DNA from: Flocculibacter collagenilyticus
GTDB taxonomy: Bacteria > Pseudomonadota > Gammaproteobacteria > Enterobacterales > Alteromonadaceae
Assembly (NCBI RefSeq): GCF_016469335.1
Contig: NZ_CP059888.1
Coordinates: forward strand, 3,857,899 to 3,921,898
DNA: 64,000 nucleotides
Reading direction: 5' to 3'
The translations under genes were made by a program, and so were the position numbers. Shown here piece by piece: positions 10,901 through 18,651 of this stretch. The notes beneath the pieces were generated by a model. The model was not told the origin of the DNA and did not search any database. It was given only the letters and a program-made list of their open reading frames with translations. How positions within the stretch are numbered: the first letter of the stretch is position 1; every line of letters starts with the position of its first letter.

Positions 10901-11032
10901 TTTTTTGATCACCATTTGAAGGGCAAACCTGCCCCACAATGGATGATCGATGGCGCGCCATACCAAGAATGGGACGAAGAACCCGTGAATAAACCTGAAG
11001 AAGAAACGCAGCCAACCTCCAGTACACATTAA
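7943..11032 (+). CDS. Secreted S9-family (prolyl oligopeptidase-like) serine peptidase
   Basis: A 1029-residue protein. A signal peptide (hydrophobic core VVWLLVSSLQVIA) is followed by a long region of WD-like beta-propeller repeats and, from about residue 750, the alpha/beta-hydrolase domain. The nucleophile motif is GHSWSGYQ with the serine near residue 848 (GxSxS rather than the usual GxSxG). The acid lies in FGDIDGAVPW and the histidine in EPHHLKKYP. The tail is acidic and glutamate-rich. A large low-complexity insert (about residues 175-235, rich in E, Q, N, T) sits inside the propeller. It probably degrades peptides in the periplasm or outside the cell. Confidence 0.88.
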   Translation: MNKRFFPLQDILVVWLLVSSLQVIASPAQSSPHQTNTHITGVQEKAALTLADIMKFKDIEHTTISKQGDWIAYSAQPDRGDPVGHIKATQKNAAYVIPYGQYPIISNNGQWVAFKQAIPLLEYEKTEEKARDKLKTNAILINTETGTQQSFERVKSFAFSGDSQLFAVHFYPEDEDKQASDSNVTNEDCQTIESQLNPNAEPTSQATEQANTATPSNNENEREGAVSQEQEQPETPLHYFKEDMIGSTLHVIRLSGTVTLENNNTTSPNTHIIEHVQHYTFAEEGGQLAYTVITPEDQANTLAVLSLAQNNKEDSATFNTPITLAQAAFNAYPHLSWNKKGTHLAFLVGNYQAAERYRPHQLMMYKTGAKKATTLKVARNGWFISHNNKLIWSKDGQRLFFGHQPNQARNPEPNSKVATKQDLYNLDKLTAKRSLQVWHGDDPRIKPQQITEYSDDQAHVYLSVYHLKNNRFVPLADKQMPDIDITENNHAVLGHNPLPYYKNMTWEGFFHDLYHVDLKTGKKVLISKKVLADEIAHVSPNGRYVAYYQDQAFHVFDAKNMRKSNFTQSLDVSFANELHDYPSRTPSYGIAGWLAQGDSVLVYDRYDVWQLNVSGRALNLTQNDGRNREVVYRIIDTDNETEVIDVNKPLLLHAYYDKLKHSGFYQLNLRSASLKKLIEAQKTFSYVANADDADVLLFTQEDMHEFPDLWVTSSDFANPNKVTNVNPQIKDFNWGKPELIDWRSNTGKPLQGILIKPANYQAGKKYPVLVYYYRYFTQRMYQFNPMKVNHRPNFPYYTSHDYAVFLPDIKFDVGTPGKSATDSLVPGIQKIINMGVADPDAIGLHGHSWSGYQTAFVITQTDIFKAAVAGAPVTNMTSAYSGIRLKSGLARQFQYEQGQSRIGASLFDKLNLYIENSPVFYADRINTPLLIQFGDIDGAVPWQQGIEMYLAMRRLNKPVIMLQYEGEPHHLKKYPNKVDYTIKMKAFFDHHLKGKPAPQWMIDGAPYQEWDEEPVNKPEEETQPTSSTH

Positions 11033-11063
11033 TACGCACTCACGCTTCTTCATTTTGAAATTT

Positions 11064-11098
11064 ATCCTAATCGCTTGGGCTGACTAAGTGATTAGGAT
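11064..11098. other. Hairpin downstream of the S9 peptidase gene
   Basis: ATCCTAATC and GATTAGGAT pair, with an inner CTT/AAG extension. There is no T-run on either side, so it may be an mRNA 3'-end structure or a weak terminator. Confidence 0.35.
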
Positions 11099-11278
11099 GA
11101 AAGCGTGCCGTTAACAACGAGGCATCTTCAAGTATGAAGGGGATAATATTGGTATTAAAAACGTTCTATGCTACATTCATCCACCTTTTTAGCCTTTTCG
11201 GCTAAACTAACGTATTAGATTCATTACTTTACGCTATACGTTACTTATTTTTTAACTGGTTGTTTGTTTGGAGGAATC

Positions 11279-12181
11279 GTGAAAATCATTAAGTCTTTAA
11301 CTAAGTTACTTAATCCAGAAAACAACCAACCAAAGATTACACGGCGCATAGAGCCTAAGTTTAATGATCATGTTCTTCACCCTGAAGAGCATGAAGTGCA
11401 CCAACAACCTGAAGTGAAAGCAACTACTTCAGCCCCCAAAAAATCGGCACACGCTGAAACAATAGAGCCACACGTTCACGTATCGCATCAGCCCAATAAA
11501 GCACCTACGGTTAAAACGAGTAATCAAGCCGCCCCTCATGAAAGCGCACAAGATGATGCTACTCATGATCCTCACGCCATTCCTGGACTAACACAATACT
11601 GGCAAAAGCTTGAAGCGTATTGCTCTCCTGTTATTCATACCGCTAAACAGCTTAACCCTAAAATATTAATCATGGGCATTGCTGGAATAGTCATTATTGT
11701 GGTTGTGCTGCTTATTTCATTACTATCTGATCCTGAGTCCAACGATGCGACACATACTGAAGACGCAGCGGTTACGCAAGCGCCTCCTGAAACTGTTAAC
11801 ATTCAAGCACGCTTATTAATGCCGACCGACTTTAGTTTACTATTAGATGAACATCAAAGTTTAATGATTAACTGGCAGGCTGAAAGCAGTACAGAGCACA
11901 CCGCTGATGCAGTTTCTGTGTGGACACTGCGCACAGCGGTTGGCGATGAACGTTGCCAAACGCTTACGTTTAATAACGCGGCTTCATATAGACCGCTTAC
12001 CGTAGAACGACTTGATGGGTACGACTATACGGCCACGTTTTCACCGCTAGATAGCGAAGCTATTATCAATAACATTGCTAATTTAAGTCATTACGATTTG
12101 TGCGGTAAACGGTTCTCTTTAAAAGGCACCAAAGCTGCACTGGAAAGTAACACCAGCTTTCGTCAGTTCCTTAATTATTAA
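11279..12181 (+). CDS. Single-pass membrane protein upstream of vgrG, unknown function
   Basis: I do not recognise this 300-residue protein. GTG 11279 is chosen because GGAGGA stands just before it. Residues 1-125 are polar and rich in H, P, E and Q, with a short basic start; residues about 129-150 form one very hydrophobic membrane helix (IAGIVIIVVVLLISLL); the C-terminal 145 residues are a globular domain with two cysteines (ERCQTL, YDLCGKR). The topology suggests a cytoplasmic low-complexity arm and a periplasmic domain. It lies 141 bases before the VgrG effector gene in the same direction, so an accessory role in that island is possible but unproven. Confidence 0.65.
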   Translation: MKIIKSLTKLLNPENNQPKITRRIEPKFNDHVLHPEEHEVHQQPEVKATTSAPKKSAHAETIEPHVHVSHQPNKAPTVKTSNQAAPHESAQDDATHDPHAIPGLTQYWQKLEAYCSPVIHTAKQLNPKILIMGIAGIVIIVVVLLISLLSDPESNDATHTEDAAVTQAPPETVNIQARLLMPTDFSLLLDEHQSLMINWQAESSTEHTADAVSVWTLRTAVGDERCQTLTFNNAASYRPLTVERLDGYDYTATFSPLDSEAIINNIANLSHYDLCGKRFSLKGTKAALESNTSFRQFLNY

Positions 12182-12322
12182 GGGCGCCTTCTTCATTAGC
12201 GATAATTTATTTTAAGACGAACCACTTTAACCTTTGTGAAAATTAAGTTGCATTAATAGCATTAAATAGTGAAAATACATTTTTAGTTTCGTCATTCATG
12301 TTTTTTCACAGAGGTATTCCCC

Positions 12323-15300
12323 ATGACAAAGGACCTGTCACGTACGCGCATTGCGTTGCATTGTTTAGATTCGCGTTTGTCGGTAATGCATGTGGCAGGA
12401 GAAGAGCAGTTAAACGGTGCATTTCGTTATTGTGTTTGGATAGAAGTCCCTCAAACGGTTGATTGTTTTTCTATATTAGGTCAAAGCGTGGTGCTGGAGT
12501 TTATTGCCCCAGACGGCCACTCCCGCATGTTAGCGGGCGCAGTGTGCGAAGTGGAAGCGCGTGGCCGTTTTATGCTGTCTAATAGCAGTACCCATCACGT
12601 GCCTGTTCCCTATCGTCGTTTTGCTATTACCTTAACCTCTCGCTTAGAAGCACTCCAAGGCACCGAGCACAGTCGGGTGTTTGTTGATACCGATGTTGCC
12701 ACCTTGTTAACCTGTTTAGCCAGTGAAGCGGGTTATCATCCTAGCCAAATTGATTGGCGCTTGTCTCAATCGCTTCCCGGTTGCCCGCAGTTTGTGCAGG
12801 CCATGGAATCAAACTACCAGTTGTTTCAACGCATTGTGGCGCAATACGGCTTATTGTATTGGTTTGAAACTCAGCATCAGCAAGAAATACTGGTCATCAG
12901 TGATGGCAATTTACGTAGCCCGTATTTATCTCGTACGGCTATTGCCGTGTATTCCTCGTATGGGTTTGACCGTGCGGGATTACAGCTTGATAAAAGCTCT
13001 GAGCTTCATGGGAATGCCAGTACCAATACCAATACTGGTACTAATACCAGTAACCAAACACAAGGCCGAGCGCGCCTGCCGTTTGTTGGCTTTAACAGTA
13101 TCGAAGAGCGGTGCCGCTATACCGCCAATCGGGTGACCACCACTACATTGTCGCACCCACCACTGCGTCATGGCAGTCACCCCGATAACGACACCGCGAC
13201 TGCGCGTGCTAATGCTGCTCGGGCAGGCCAAGGTAAGCACCTTGCCCATTATGAGCCAGTCGCTGAAACGGTATCAGCCGCCGCATCATTCGCAACCCAT
13301 CAAAGCCTCGCTCAACAAGCCTTAGCCACCACATTGACACTCACTGGTAATGTGCCAGATATCTTTGCCGGATGTAGTTTTACCCTTGATGACCGCTCAC
13401 GCTTAAATGCCAGTGGCGATTACTTATGTATTAAGGTGTCGCACACCAGTCAACAACCTGCTGATGAATCACGCCAAGACGGCTTAAGTAAGCACAGTTG
13501 TACGGTTACCTGTATTCCCCGTAGTACGCCATATAAATCAACCATGCCGCGTCCTACTGATAAACCCATGCTATTTTCGGCACGTGTTGAGTCACCCAGT
13601 CAACATGCCCAATTAACCGCACAGGGTGACTATATAACACGGTTAGTATTTGATGATACAGCACGTGCGGTTGGTCAAGGTGGGCGACCATTAAAAAAGC
13701 TCGCCATGTATGCCTGTGCCAATCAATCACACGCCACAGGCTGGCATTTTCCTTTAGTCAACGACAGCCAAGTATTAGTTGGCTGCATGAACAACGACCC
13801 GAACCAGAGTTATATTGTCGGGTTTTGCATGAACGAAGCACAACCGTCCGTGGTGACCTCAGCCACGCCACACCATAATCGACTGACCAGCAGTGCAGGC
13901 CATCAACTATTATTTGATGACAGCCCCACCGCCCCGCAAATTTTATTACACACCTTAGGGGTAACCCCAGAGCAAAGTGCGCAGCACATTGTGCTAAATG
14001 GCAGTACTCAACCCATGTTGGAATGGGTGAGTCGGTTTGGCAGTGTGAATTTATATGCAGGCACCGATTTATGCCTGCACGCAGAAGAGGCCGATGTACG
14101 TTATGTAGTACACGGCAATCAATGTATTGATGTTACTGGCACAATTAGCCAAACCACCGCCAAAGACAGTATGCATTATCAAGCCGCCACTACGTTAGAC
14201 ACGCACACCGGCAGCCAAACCCACACCGCCAACGCCGATATCAGCTGGTTAAGTGGTCGCAGTGTGAATGCCCATGCTAACAGCGACATTGCCATCAACA
14301 CCCCCAACGGCGCTATTAACCTCAGCGTGCCACAAGGCAGCACTGTGTTACAGGTGGATGGCAATATCACCATTAAAGGCACAGGCCAAGGTGACATTCG
14401 CCTGCACAACCAAGGCGGAGAAATTAAGCTCGACAGCCAAGGTAACGTTAGCCTCATCGGTAAAGACATGCTCACCTTAAACGGCGCAATGATTACCCTA
14501 GACGGCCCCGTTGATTATCAAATTAGTGGACCAGAGACGGCCAGTGCACCGAGTACAGTGTCACCAAGTACCATTCCACGCGTACCGCCATTAACGCTAA
14601 ATGACGACACCGTGGCAGATGTGACTCCGAACGATATTCAGTTAGCCTATCAATACCAAGATGGCGAGCCAGTGCAGCACGCCCCTTATATCCTGACCGT
14701 CAGTGACGGCACCCAAGTCAGTGGGCAATTAGACGGCCAAGGGCAAGCCACTATCCCCAACATGCCACTGGGGCAGTACTTAATTCAGCTCGGTGAAGAC
14801 ACCCGCGACTACCAATTAAAAGATGCTCACACCACCCCCAATCCGCTATACGGTAAAATCACCCCGACACAAGCGGTCAAAATGGTGGAGCAAGGCGATA
14901 CCAGCCTACTCGACCAAGCAGGCCAACTGGGCGCACAAGCGGGTGATTGGTTATGGGGCACCTTACAAGGCGACTTTAACGAACACCCCAGCACCAGCCA
15001 AATTGTGGTGGGCAGCCTTATCTCAATGATACCTGTTGTCGACCAAATCATGGATTGTCGTGATGTGTGTGCCAACGCCATGCTACTGACCGACGATAAT
15101 GACGCCAACGACACCGACGGTTGGATAGCCCTCACCCTCACAGGTATAGGCTTTGTGCCTGTTGTTGGCTCCGCAGTCAAAGGCGTAGGCAAAGTGATTG
15201 TCAAACACATCGACAACGCCATTGCCACCGCCGCCGCGGTACTTAGAAAACTCGGTTACGGCGACCCTATCGCCTATATCAACAAGATAGACTGGCAAGA

Positions 15301-16162
15301 CTTAGGCAAACAAAGCAGCCAACTGATTAAAGAAAAAATCACCACCGTGGCCGATGCGTTAAACGAAATCTTAAACACCGCCTTCATCCGCTGGTCATTA
15401 CCAAGAGAAGCTATTGAGAACTTCACCCACACCGAACAAGCCTTGCGTAATCTGTTACCGAAAATCGACCAAGGTATTAACCACGCCACCAGCCAGATTG
15501 AAGGAAAAGTCAATCAAGCGATACAGAAGTATGAAGGGGAATTGCCGCATCGAGGGAATACAAATACACCTAATAAAGTAAAAACAGCGGAGTTAGATAA
15601 GCCAGAAGGGAATGACTTAAAAGGCGCAAAAGTTGTTAAGATGAAACAACATGATGTAGCCTGTTTTAAGAAAAATAAAAAAGGCAATGTGGCAGAGTAT
15701 GACCGACAGCTAGCAGGGCAACAAGCTGGCCTGAATAACATGACCGTGAAAGAATATCTTGATAACCGAAAAGCCTTTAAAGAGATTGGCCGTAAAGGAA
15801 CAGGAGCTGCGCAGAAGGAAGCTCGAGAAAAGTTTAAGTCAAAACTTATAGAGAAATATGAAAAACAACTTGAAGAAGAGGGTTTTTATGGTCTTGAAGC
15901 TGAGAATAAAATAGCTGCATTAGTTAAGCAGGATATGAAAACGTTAAATGCTCTACACAATCCCGATATGATCGCAGGTGGTTATGATAAAGTTCTAGAT
16001 TTAGGTGATGCTAGTGTCAATCAGTCAATTGGTTCCCAGTGGAATAGAAAAGGTGGTGCAGTAAGTAAGCGTGTTGACTTAATGGATATAGAGGCGCAGA
16101 AAACACTAGAAGTATATGGGCCTCACACTAAAATGAATATCAATTTACACAGGTGTAAATAA
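12323..16162 (+). CDS. vgrG: VgrG spike with C-terminal Ntox15 (Tde-type) DNase toxin
   Basis: An evolved T6SS VgrG of 1279 residues. Order: VgrG/gp27-like head with an NT-rich linker near residue 235; gp5-type OB domain and triple-helix spike (about 420-740; repeats such as NGAINLSVPQGSTVLQVDG); a small beta domain (about 770-830); a hydrophobic pre-toxin segment (about 895-965, SLISMIPVVDQIMD, GFVPVVGSAVKG); and a charged toxin domain from about 1095. This last part matches polymorphic toxin type 15, the domain of Agrobacterium Tde DNases, including HDVACF and the HxxD motif HNPD at residues 1212-1215. The gene follows GAGGT. The immunity gene starts 4 bases after its stop. No T6SS core genes are nearby, so it must use a machine encoded elsewhere. 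Confidence 0.88.
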   Translation: MTKDLSRTRIALHCLDSRLSVMHVAGEEQLNGAFRYCVWIEVPQTVDCFSILGQSVVLEFIAPDGHSRMLAGAVCEVEARGRFMLSNSSTHHVPVPYRRFAITLTSRLEALQGTEHSRVFVDTDVATLLTCLASEAGYHPSQIDWRLSQSLPGCPQFVQAMESNYQLFQRIVAQYGLLYWFETQHQQEILVISDGNLRSPYLSRTAIAVYSSYGFDRAGLQLDKSSELHGNASTNTNTGTNTSNQTQGRARLPFVGFNSIEERCRYTANRVTTTTLSHPPLRHGSHPDNDTATARANAARAGQGKHLAHYEPVAETVSAAASFATHQSLAQQALATTLTLTGNVPDIFAGCSFTLDDRSRLNASGDYLCIKVSHTSQQPADESRQDGLSKHSCTVTCIPRSTPYKSTMPRPTDKPMLFSARVESPSQHAQLTAQGDYITRLVFDDTARAVGQGGRPLKKLAMYACANQSHATGWHFPLVNDSQVLVGCMNNDPNQSYIVGFCMNEAQPSVVTSATPHHNRLTSSAGHQLLFDDSPTAPQILLHTLGVTPEQSAQHIVLNGSTQPMLEWVSRFGSVNLYAGTDLCLHAEEADVRYVVHGNQCIDVTGTISQTTAKDSMHYQAATTLDTHTGSQTHTANADISWLSGRSVNAHANSDIAINTPNGAINLSVPQGSTVLQVDGNITIKGTGQGDIRLHNQGGEIKLDSQGNVSLIGKDMLTLNGAMITLDGPVDYQISGPETASAPSTVSPSTIPRVPPLTLNDDTVADVTPNDIQLAYQYQDGEPVQHAPYILTVSDGTQVSGQLDGQGQATIPNMPLGQYLIQLGEDTRDYQLKDAHTTPNPLYGKITPTQAVKMVEQGDTSLLDQAGQLGAQAGDWLWGTLQGDFNEHPSTSQIVVGSLISMIPVVDQIMDCRDVCANAMLLTDDNDANDTDGWIALTLTGIGFVPVVGSAVKGVGKVIVKHIDNAIATAAAVLRKLGYGDPIAYINKIDWQDLGKQSSQLIKEKITTVADALNEILNTAFIRWSLPREAIENFTHTEQALRNLLPKIDQGINHATSQIEGKVNQAIQKYEGELPHRGNTNTPNKVKTAELDKPEGNDLKGAKVVKMKQHDVACFKKNKKGNVAEYDRQLAGQQAGLNNMTVKEYLDNRKAFKEIGRKGTGAAQKEAREKFKSKLIEKYEKQLEEEGFYGLEAENKIAALVKQDMKTLNALHNPDMIAGGYDKVLDLGDASVNQSIGSQWNRKGGAVSKRVDLMDIEAQKTLEVYGPHTKMNINLHRCK

Positions 16163-16166
16163 AAAC

Positions 16167-16838
16167 ATGAATAAAGCTTTCGATAATTTCTATAATTTTA
16201 AGGGCTTTGGTCCTGCAATAAAAAGTATACCTCCAAGCCAAGCAATTTTAGATGAGTACAAAGGCAGGTTACCAGACAGGTTATTAGAGTACTGGCAAGA
16301 ATATGGATTTTGCGGTTGGGGTGACGGATTATTTTGGACAGTAAACCCAGAGGACTATGAAGATATTTTACAAGAATGGCTGCAAGGGACACCCTTTGAA
16401 GAAAATGATATTTATTATGTGATTGCGCGTAGTGCGTTTGGGGAGCTGTTCGTATGGGGAAAACAGTCAGGGCAAAGCCTTACTCTTGAACCTTCTTTCA
16501 GCATGATCTTTCCTACAGATGAGAGTGATTCACTTGCGAGAAGAGGACAAGATGCAGTATTAGATAGTTTCTTTGCGTGTAAGAGGAAAGAGTCGTTAAA
16601 TAAAAAAGATGATAAGGATGAACTTATATTTGAGCGTGCTGTAAAAAAACTCGGCGAGCTTTCCCCCGACGAAATGTACGGTTTTGAGCCTGCCCTTGCA
16701 CTAGGTGGTGAGCCTAAATTAGAAAACTTAAAAAAAGTACCTGTTCTTGAGCATTTATCCTTTTTAGCTTCATTAGGTGAAAAGCGCGTAATGGCTGACA
16801 TTGTTGCGATGTCTAATGCACTACCGCATAACCAATAG
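16167..16838 (+). CDS. Tdi1-type immunity protein (GAD-like + DUF1851), copy 1
   Basis: A 223-residue protein. The N-terminal half (FNNFYNFKGFGPA-like opening, LPDRLLEYWQEYGFCGWGDG, WTVNPEDYEDIL) is a GAD-like domain; the C-terminal half (DEMYGFEPALALGG, HLSFLASLGEKRVMADI) is DUF1851. This pair of domains defines Tdi1, the immunity protein of Tde DNases, which fits the Ntox15 domain directly upstream. It starts 4 bases after the vgrG stop, and the codons for the toxin's last residues (LHRCK) contain the AGGTG that probably serves as its ribosome site. It is the copy expected to neutralise the current toxin. Confidence 0.88.
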   Translation: MNKAFDNFYNFKGFGPAIKSIPPSQAILDEYKGRLPDRLLEYWQEYGFCGWGDGLFWTVNPEDYEDILQEWLQGTPFEENDIYYVIARSAFGELFVWGKQSGQSLTLEPSFSMIFPTDESDSLARRGQDAVLDSFFACKRKESLNKKDDKDELIFERAVKKLGELSPDEMYGFEPALALGGEPKLENLKKVPVLEHLSFLASLGEKRVMADIVAMSNALPHNQ

Positions 16839-16856
16839 TATTCACTATCCACCTCA

Positions 16857-16889
16857 CACCTAGTCATATATTTATGCCGTGATTAGGTG
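16857..16889 (+). repeat. Conserved hairpin after immunity copy 1
   Basis: CACCTAGTCA pairs with TGATTAGGTG. The same element recurs after copies 2 and 3 at an 860-bp period, with a longer 12-bp stem there. No T-run follows. Confidence 0.6.
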
Positions 16890-17023
16890 TTAAAGAATCC
16901 ACGTTCAGTCAAAAATCATGGGCTAGTAAGTGCGTTGAGCTAATGGATATTGAAGCAAAAAAAGTATTAGTCGAATTTGGCCAAAATACCAATATGCATG
17001 TGAAATTACACAGGTGTAAATAA
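16883..17023 (+). pseudogene. Relic of a toxin C-terminus (intact frame) before immunity copy 2
   Basis: In frame up to TAA 17021-17023 the bases encode SKCVELMDIEAKKVL and then a stretch ending KLHRCK. This aligns to the last 32 residues of the VgrG toxin (SKRVDLMDIEAQKTL ... LHRCK) without gaps. The frame opens just after a TGA at 16880, so only the end of a former toxin gene remains. Its stop codon abuts the ATG of immunity copy 2, the arrangement of a real toxin-immunity pair. The AGGTG within it supplies that gene's ribosome site, which may be why it has been kept. Confidence 0.8.
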
Positions 17024-17695
17024 ATGAATGAATATTTTGATGAATTTTATAACTTTAGTGGCTTTGGGCCTGCAATAAAAAGTATAACCCCAAGCCAAGC
17101 AACCTTAGATAAATACAAAGGTAAGTTACCTGATAGGCTATTAGAGTACTGGCAAGAATATGGCTTTTGCGGTTGGGGGGACGGATTATTTTGGACGGTA
17201 AACCCAGATGATTATGAAGATATTTTACGAGAATGGTTGCAAGGCACACCTTTTGAAGAGAACGATGACTATTATGTAATTGCACGTGGTGCGTTTGGCA
17301 AATTGTTTGTATGGGGGGAGAGGACTGGTCAAAGCATTAAGATTGAGGGAAATTACGGAATGATATTTCCAACCGATTGTACAGACGATCTGAATGAAGA
17401 TGGAGCGACATTGACTATTGAGCTATTTTTTTCAAGTTTATATAAAGAATCTATAGACTTGTTAGGTATAGATGATAAACCGCTATTTGAACGAACATTC
17501 AAAAAGCTCGGAGAGTTATCCTCCGACGAAATGTATGGTTTTGAACCAGCGCTTGCACTAGGTGGTGAGCCTAAATTAGAAAACCTAAAAAAAGTGCCTG
17601 TGCTTGAGCATTTATCCTTTTTAGCTTCATTAGGTGAAAAGCGCGTAATGGCTGACATTGTCGCGATGTCAAATGCACTACCGCATAACCAATAG
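17024..17695 (+). CDS. Tdi1-type immunity protein, copy 2
   Basis: 223 residues, same GAD-like + DUF1851 structure as copy 1. The first 95 residues are close to copy 1 (same GFCGWGDGLFWTVNP core), residues about 105-155 are strongly diverged (IKIEGNYGMIFPTDCTDD and onward), and the last 63 residues match copy 1 except for one P-to-S change. The ATG immediately follows the stop of the toxin relic. It presumably protects against a related toxin variant that is no longer encoded here (inference). Confidence 0.85.
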   Translation: MNEYFDEFYNFSGFGPAIKSITPSQATLDKYKGKLPDRLLEYWQEYGFCGWGDGLFWTVNPDDYEDILREWLQGTPFEENDDYYVIARGAFGKLFVWGERTGQSIKIEGNYGMIFPTDCTDDLNEDGATLTIELFFSSLYKESIDLLGIDDKPLFERTFKKLGELSSDEMYGFEPALALGGEPKLENLKKVPVLEHLSFLASLGEKRVMADIVAMSNALPHNQ

Positions 17696-17716
17696 TATTC
17701 ACTATCCACCTCATTT

Positions 17717-17750
17717 CACCTAGTCACGTATTTTATGCCGTGACTAGGTG
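17717..17750 (+). repeat. Conserved hairpin after immunity copy 2
   Basis: A perfect 12-bp stem, CACCTAGTCACG with CGTGACTAGGTG, and a ten-base loop, followed by TTAAAAAAT rather than a T-run. Confidence 0.65.
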
Positions 17751-17754
17751 TTAA

Positions 17755-17883
17755 AAAATCCACGTTCAGTCAAAAATTATGGGCTAGTAAGTGCGTTGAG
17801 CTAATGGATATTGAAGCAAAAAAGCATTAGTCGAATTTGGCCAAAATACCAATATGAATGTGAAATTACACAGGTGTAAATAA
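17755..17883 (+). pseudogene. Frameshifted relic of a toxin C-terminus before immunity copy 3
   Basis: Nearly identical at DNA level to the relic at 16883-17023, but one base is missing in the A-run near 17818-17823. The frame SKCVELMDIEAKK therefore runs into a TAG, while the following bases, read in the shifted frame, still give ALVEFGQNTNMNVKLHRCK and the stop at 17881-17883. The loss of frame shows that the peptide itself is not selected. Confidence 0.8.
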
Positions 17884-17887
17884 GAGA

Positions 17888-18559
17888 ATGAACGCACTAT
17901 TTGATGATTTTTATAATTACGAAGGTTTTGGTCCTGCTATCAAAGCAGTAGCCCCAGCCAAAGATGTAATAGCAAAATACACAGGAAAATTACCTGATCG
18001 TTTAATTGAGTGTTGGCAAGAATATGGCTTTTGCGGTTGGGGAGAAGGATTATTTTGGACGGTAAATCCAGAAGATTATGAAGATATTTTACAAGAGTGG
18101 CTACAAGACACCCCTTTTCCAGAGAATGATGCTTATTATGTGATTGCTCGCAGTGCGTTTGGCGAACTATTTATTTGGGGGGAAAAGTCTGGCCAGAGCC
18201 TCAGTATCGAAAGTAACTTCGGAATGATTTTCCCTACAGATAAAACAGCAAAGCTTAACGAAAACGGCCCGACAATGAGTGTTGATTTATTTTTTTCTTG
18301 TCTGAGCAAAGAAAGCATGGAGCAAAAAGACATTAACGATAAACCTCTTTTTGAACGAGCAGCTGAAAAACTTGGCGAGCTTTCTTCTGACGAAATGTAT
18401 GGTTTTGAGCCTGCCCTTGCACTTGGTGGAGAGCCTAAATTAGAAAACTTAAAAAAAGTACCAGTGCTTGAACATTTATCCTTTTTAGCTTCATTAGGTG
18501 AAAAGCGCGTAATGGCGGATATTGTTGCGATGTCTAATGCACTACCGCATAACCAATAG
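17888..18559 (+). CDS. Tdi1-type immunity protein, copy 3
   Basis: 223 residues, GAD-like + DUF1851. Its N-terminal half is the most diverged of the three (YNYEGFGPAIKAVAPAKDVIAKY), the central segment differs again (TKENG-like NENGPTMSVDLFFSCL), and the last 63 residues equal copy 2. It starts four bases after the relic stop. The frame is intact, so it is probably still functional as an orphan immunity gene. Confidence 0.85.
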   Translation: MNALFDDFYNYEGFGPAIKAVAPAKDVIAKYTGKLPDRLIECWQEYGFCGWGEGLFWTVNPEDYEDILQEWLQDTPFPENDAYYVIARSAFGELFIWGEKSGQSLSIESNFGMIFPTDKTAKLNENGPTMSVDLFFSCLSKESMEQKDINDKPLFERAAEKLGELSSDEMYGFEPALALGGEPKLENLKKVPVLEHLSFLASLGEKRVMADIVAMSNALPHNQ

Positions 18560-18577
18560 TATTCACTATCCACCTCA

Positions 18578-18611
18578 CACCTAGTCACGTATTTTATGCC
18601 GTGACTAGGTG
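18578..18611 (+). repeat. Conserved hairpin after immunity copy 3
   Basis: Same 12-bp stem as after copy 2. Similarity to the preceding intergenic repeats continues to about 18655 (GCTAATAAGTGC, compared with GCTAGTAAGTGC) and then stops abruptly, marking a recombination junction inside the toxin-tail sequence. Confidence 0.65.
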
Positions 18612-18651
18612 TTAAAAAATCGACGCTCAACCAAAAATCTTAAGCTAATAA

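Noticed and set aside
13009-13050. Short NT-rich repeat in vgrG as a tandem-repeat element
   Set aside because: It is a low-complexity protein linker with imperfect codon repeats, not a separate repeat feature.
16415-16867. Long minus-strand ORFs opposite each immunity gene
   Set aside because: They recur in all three copies simply because the genes are duplicated; the plus-strand frames match known families.
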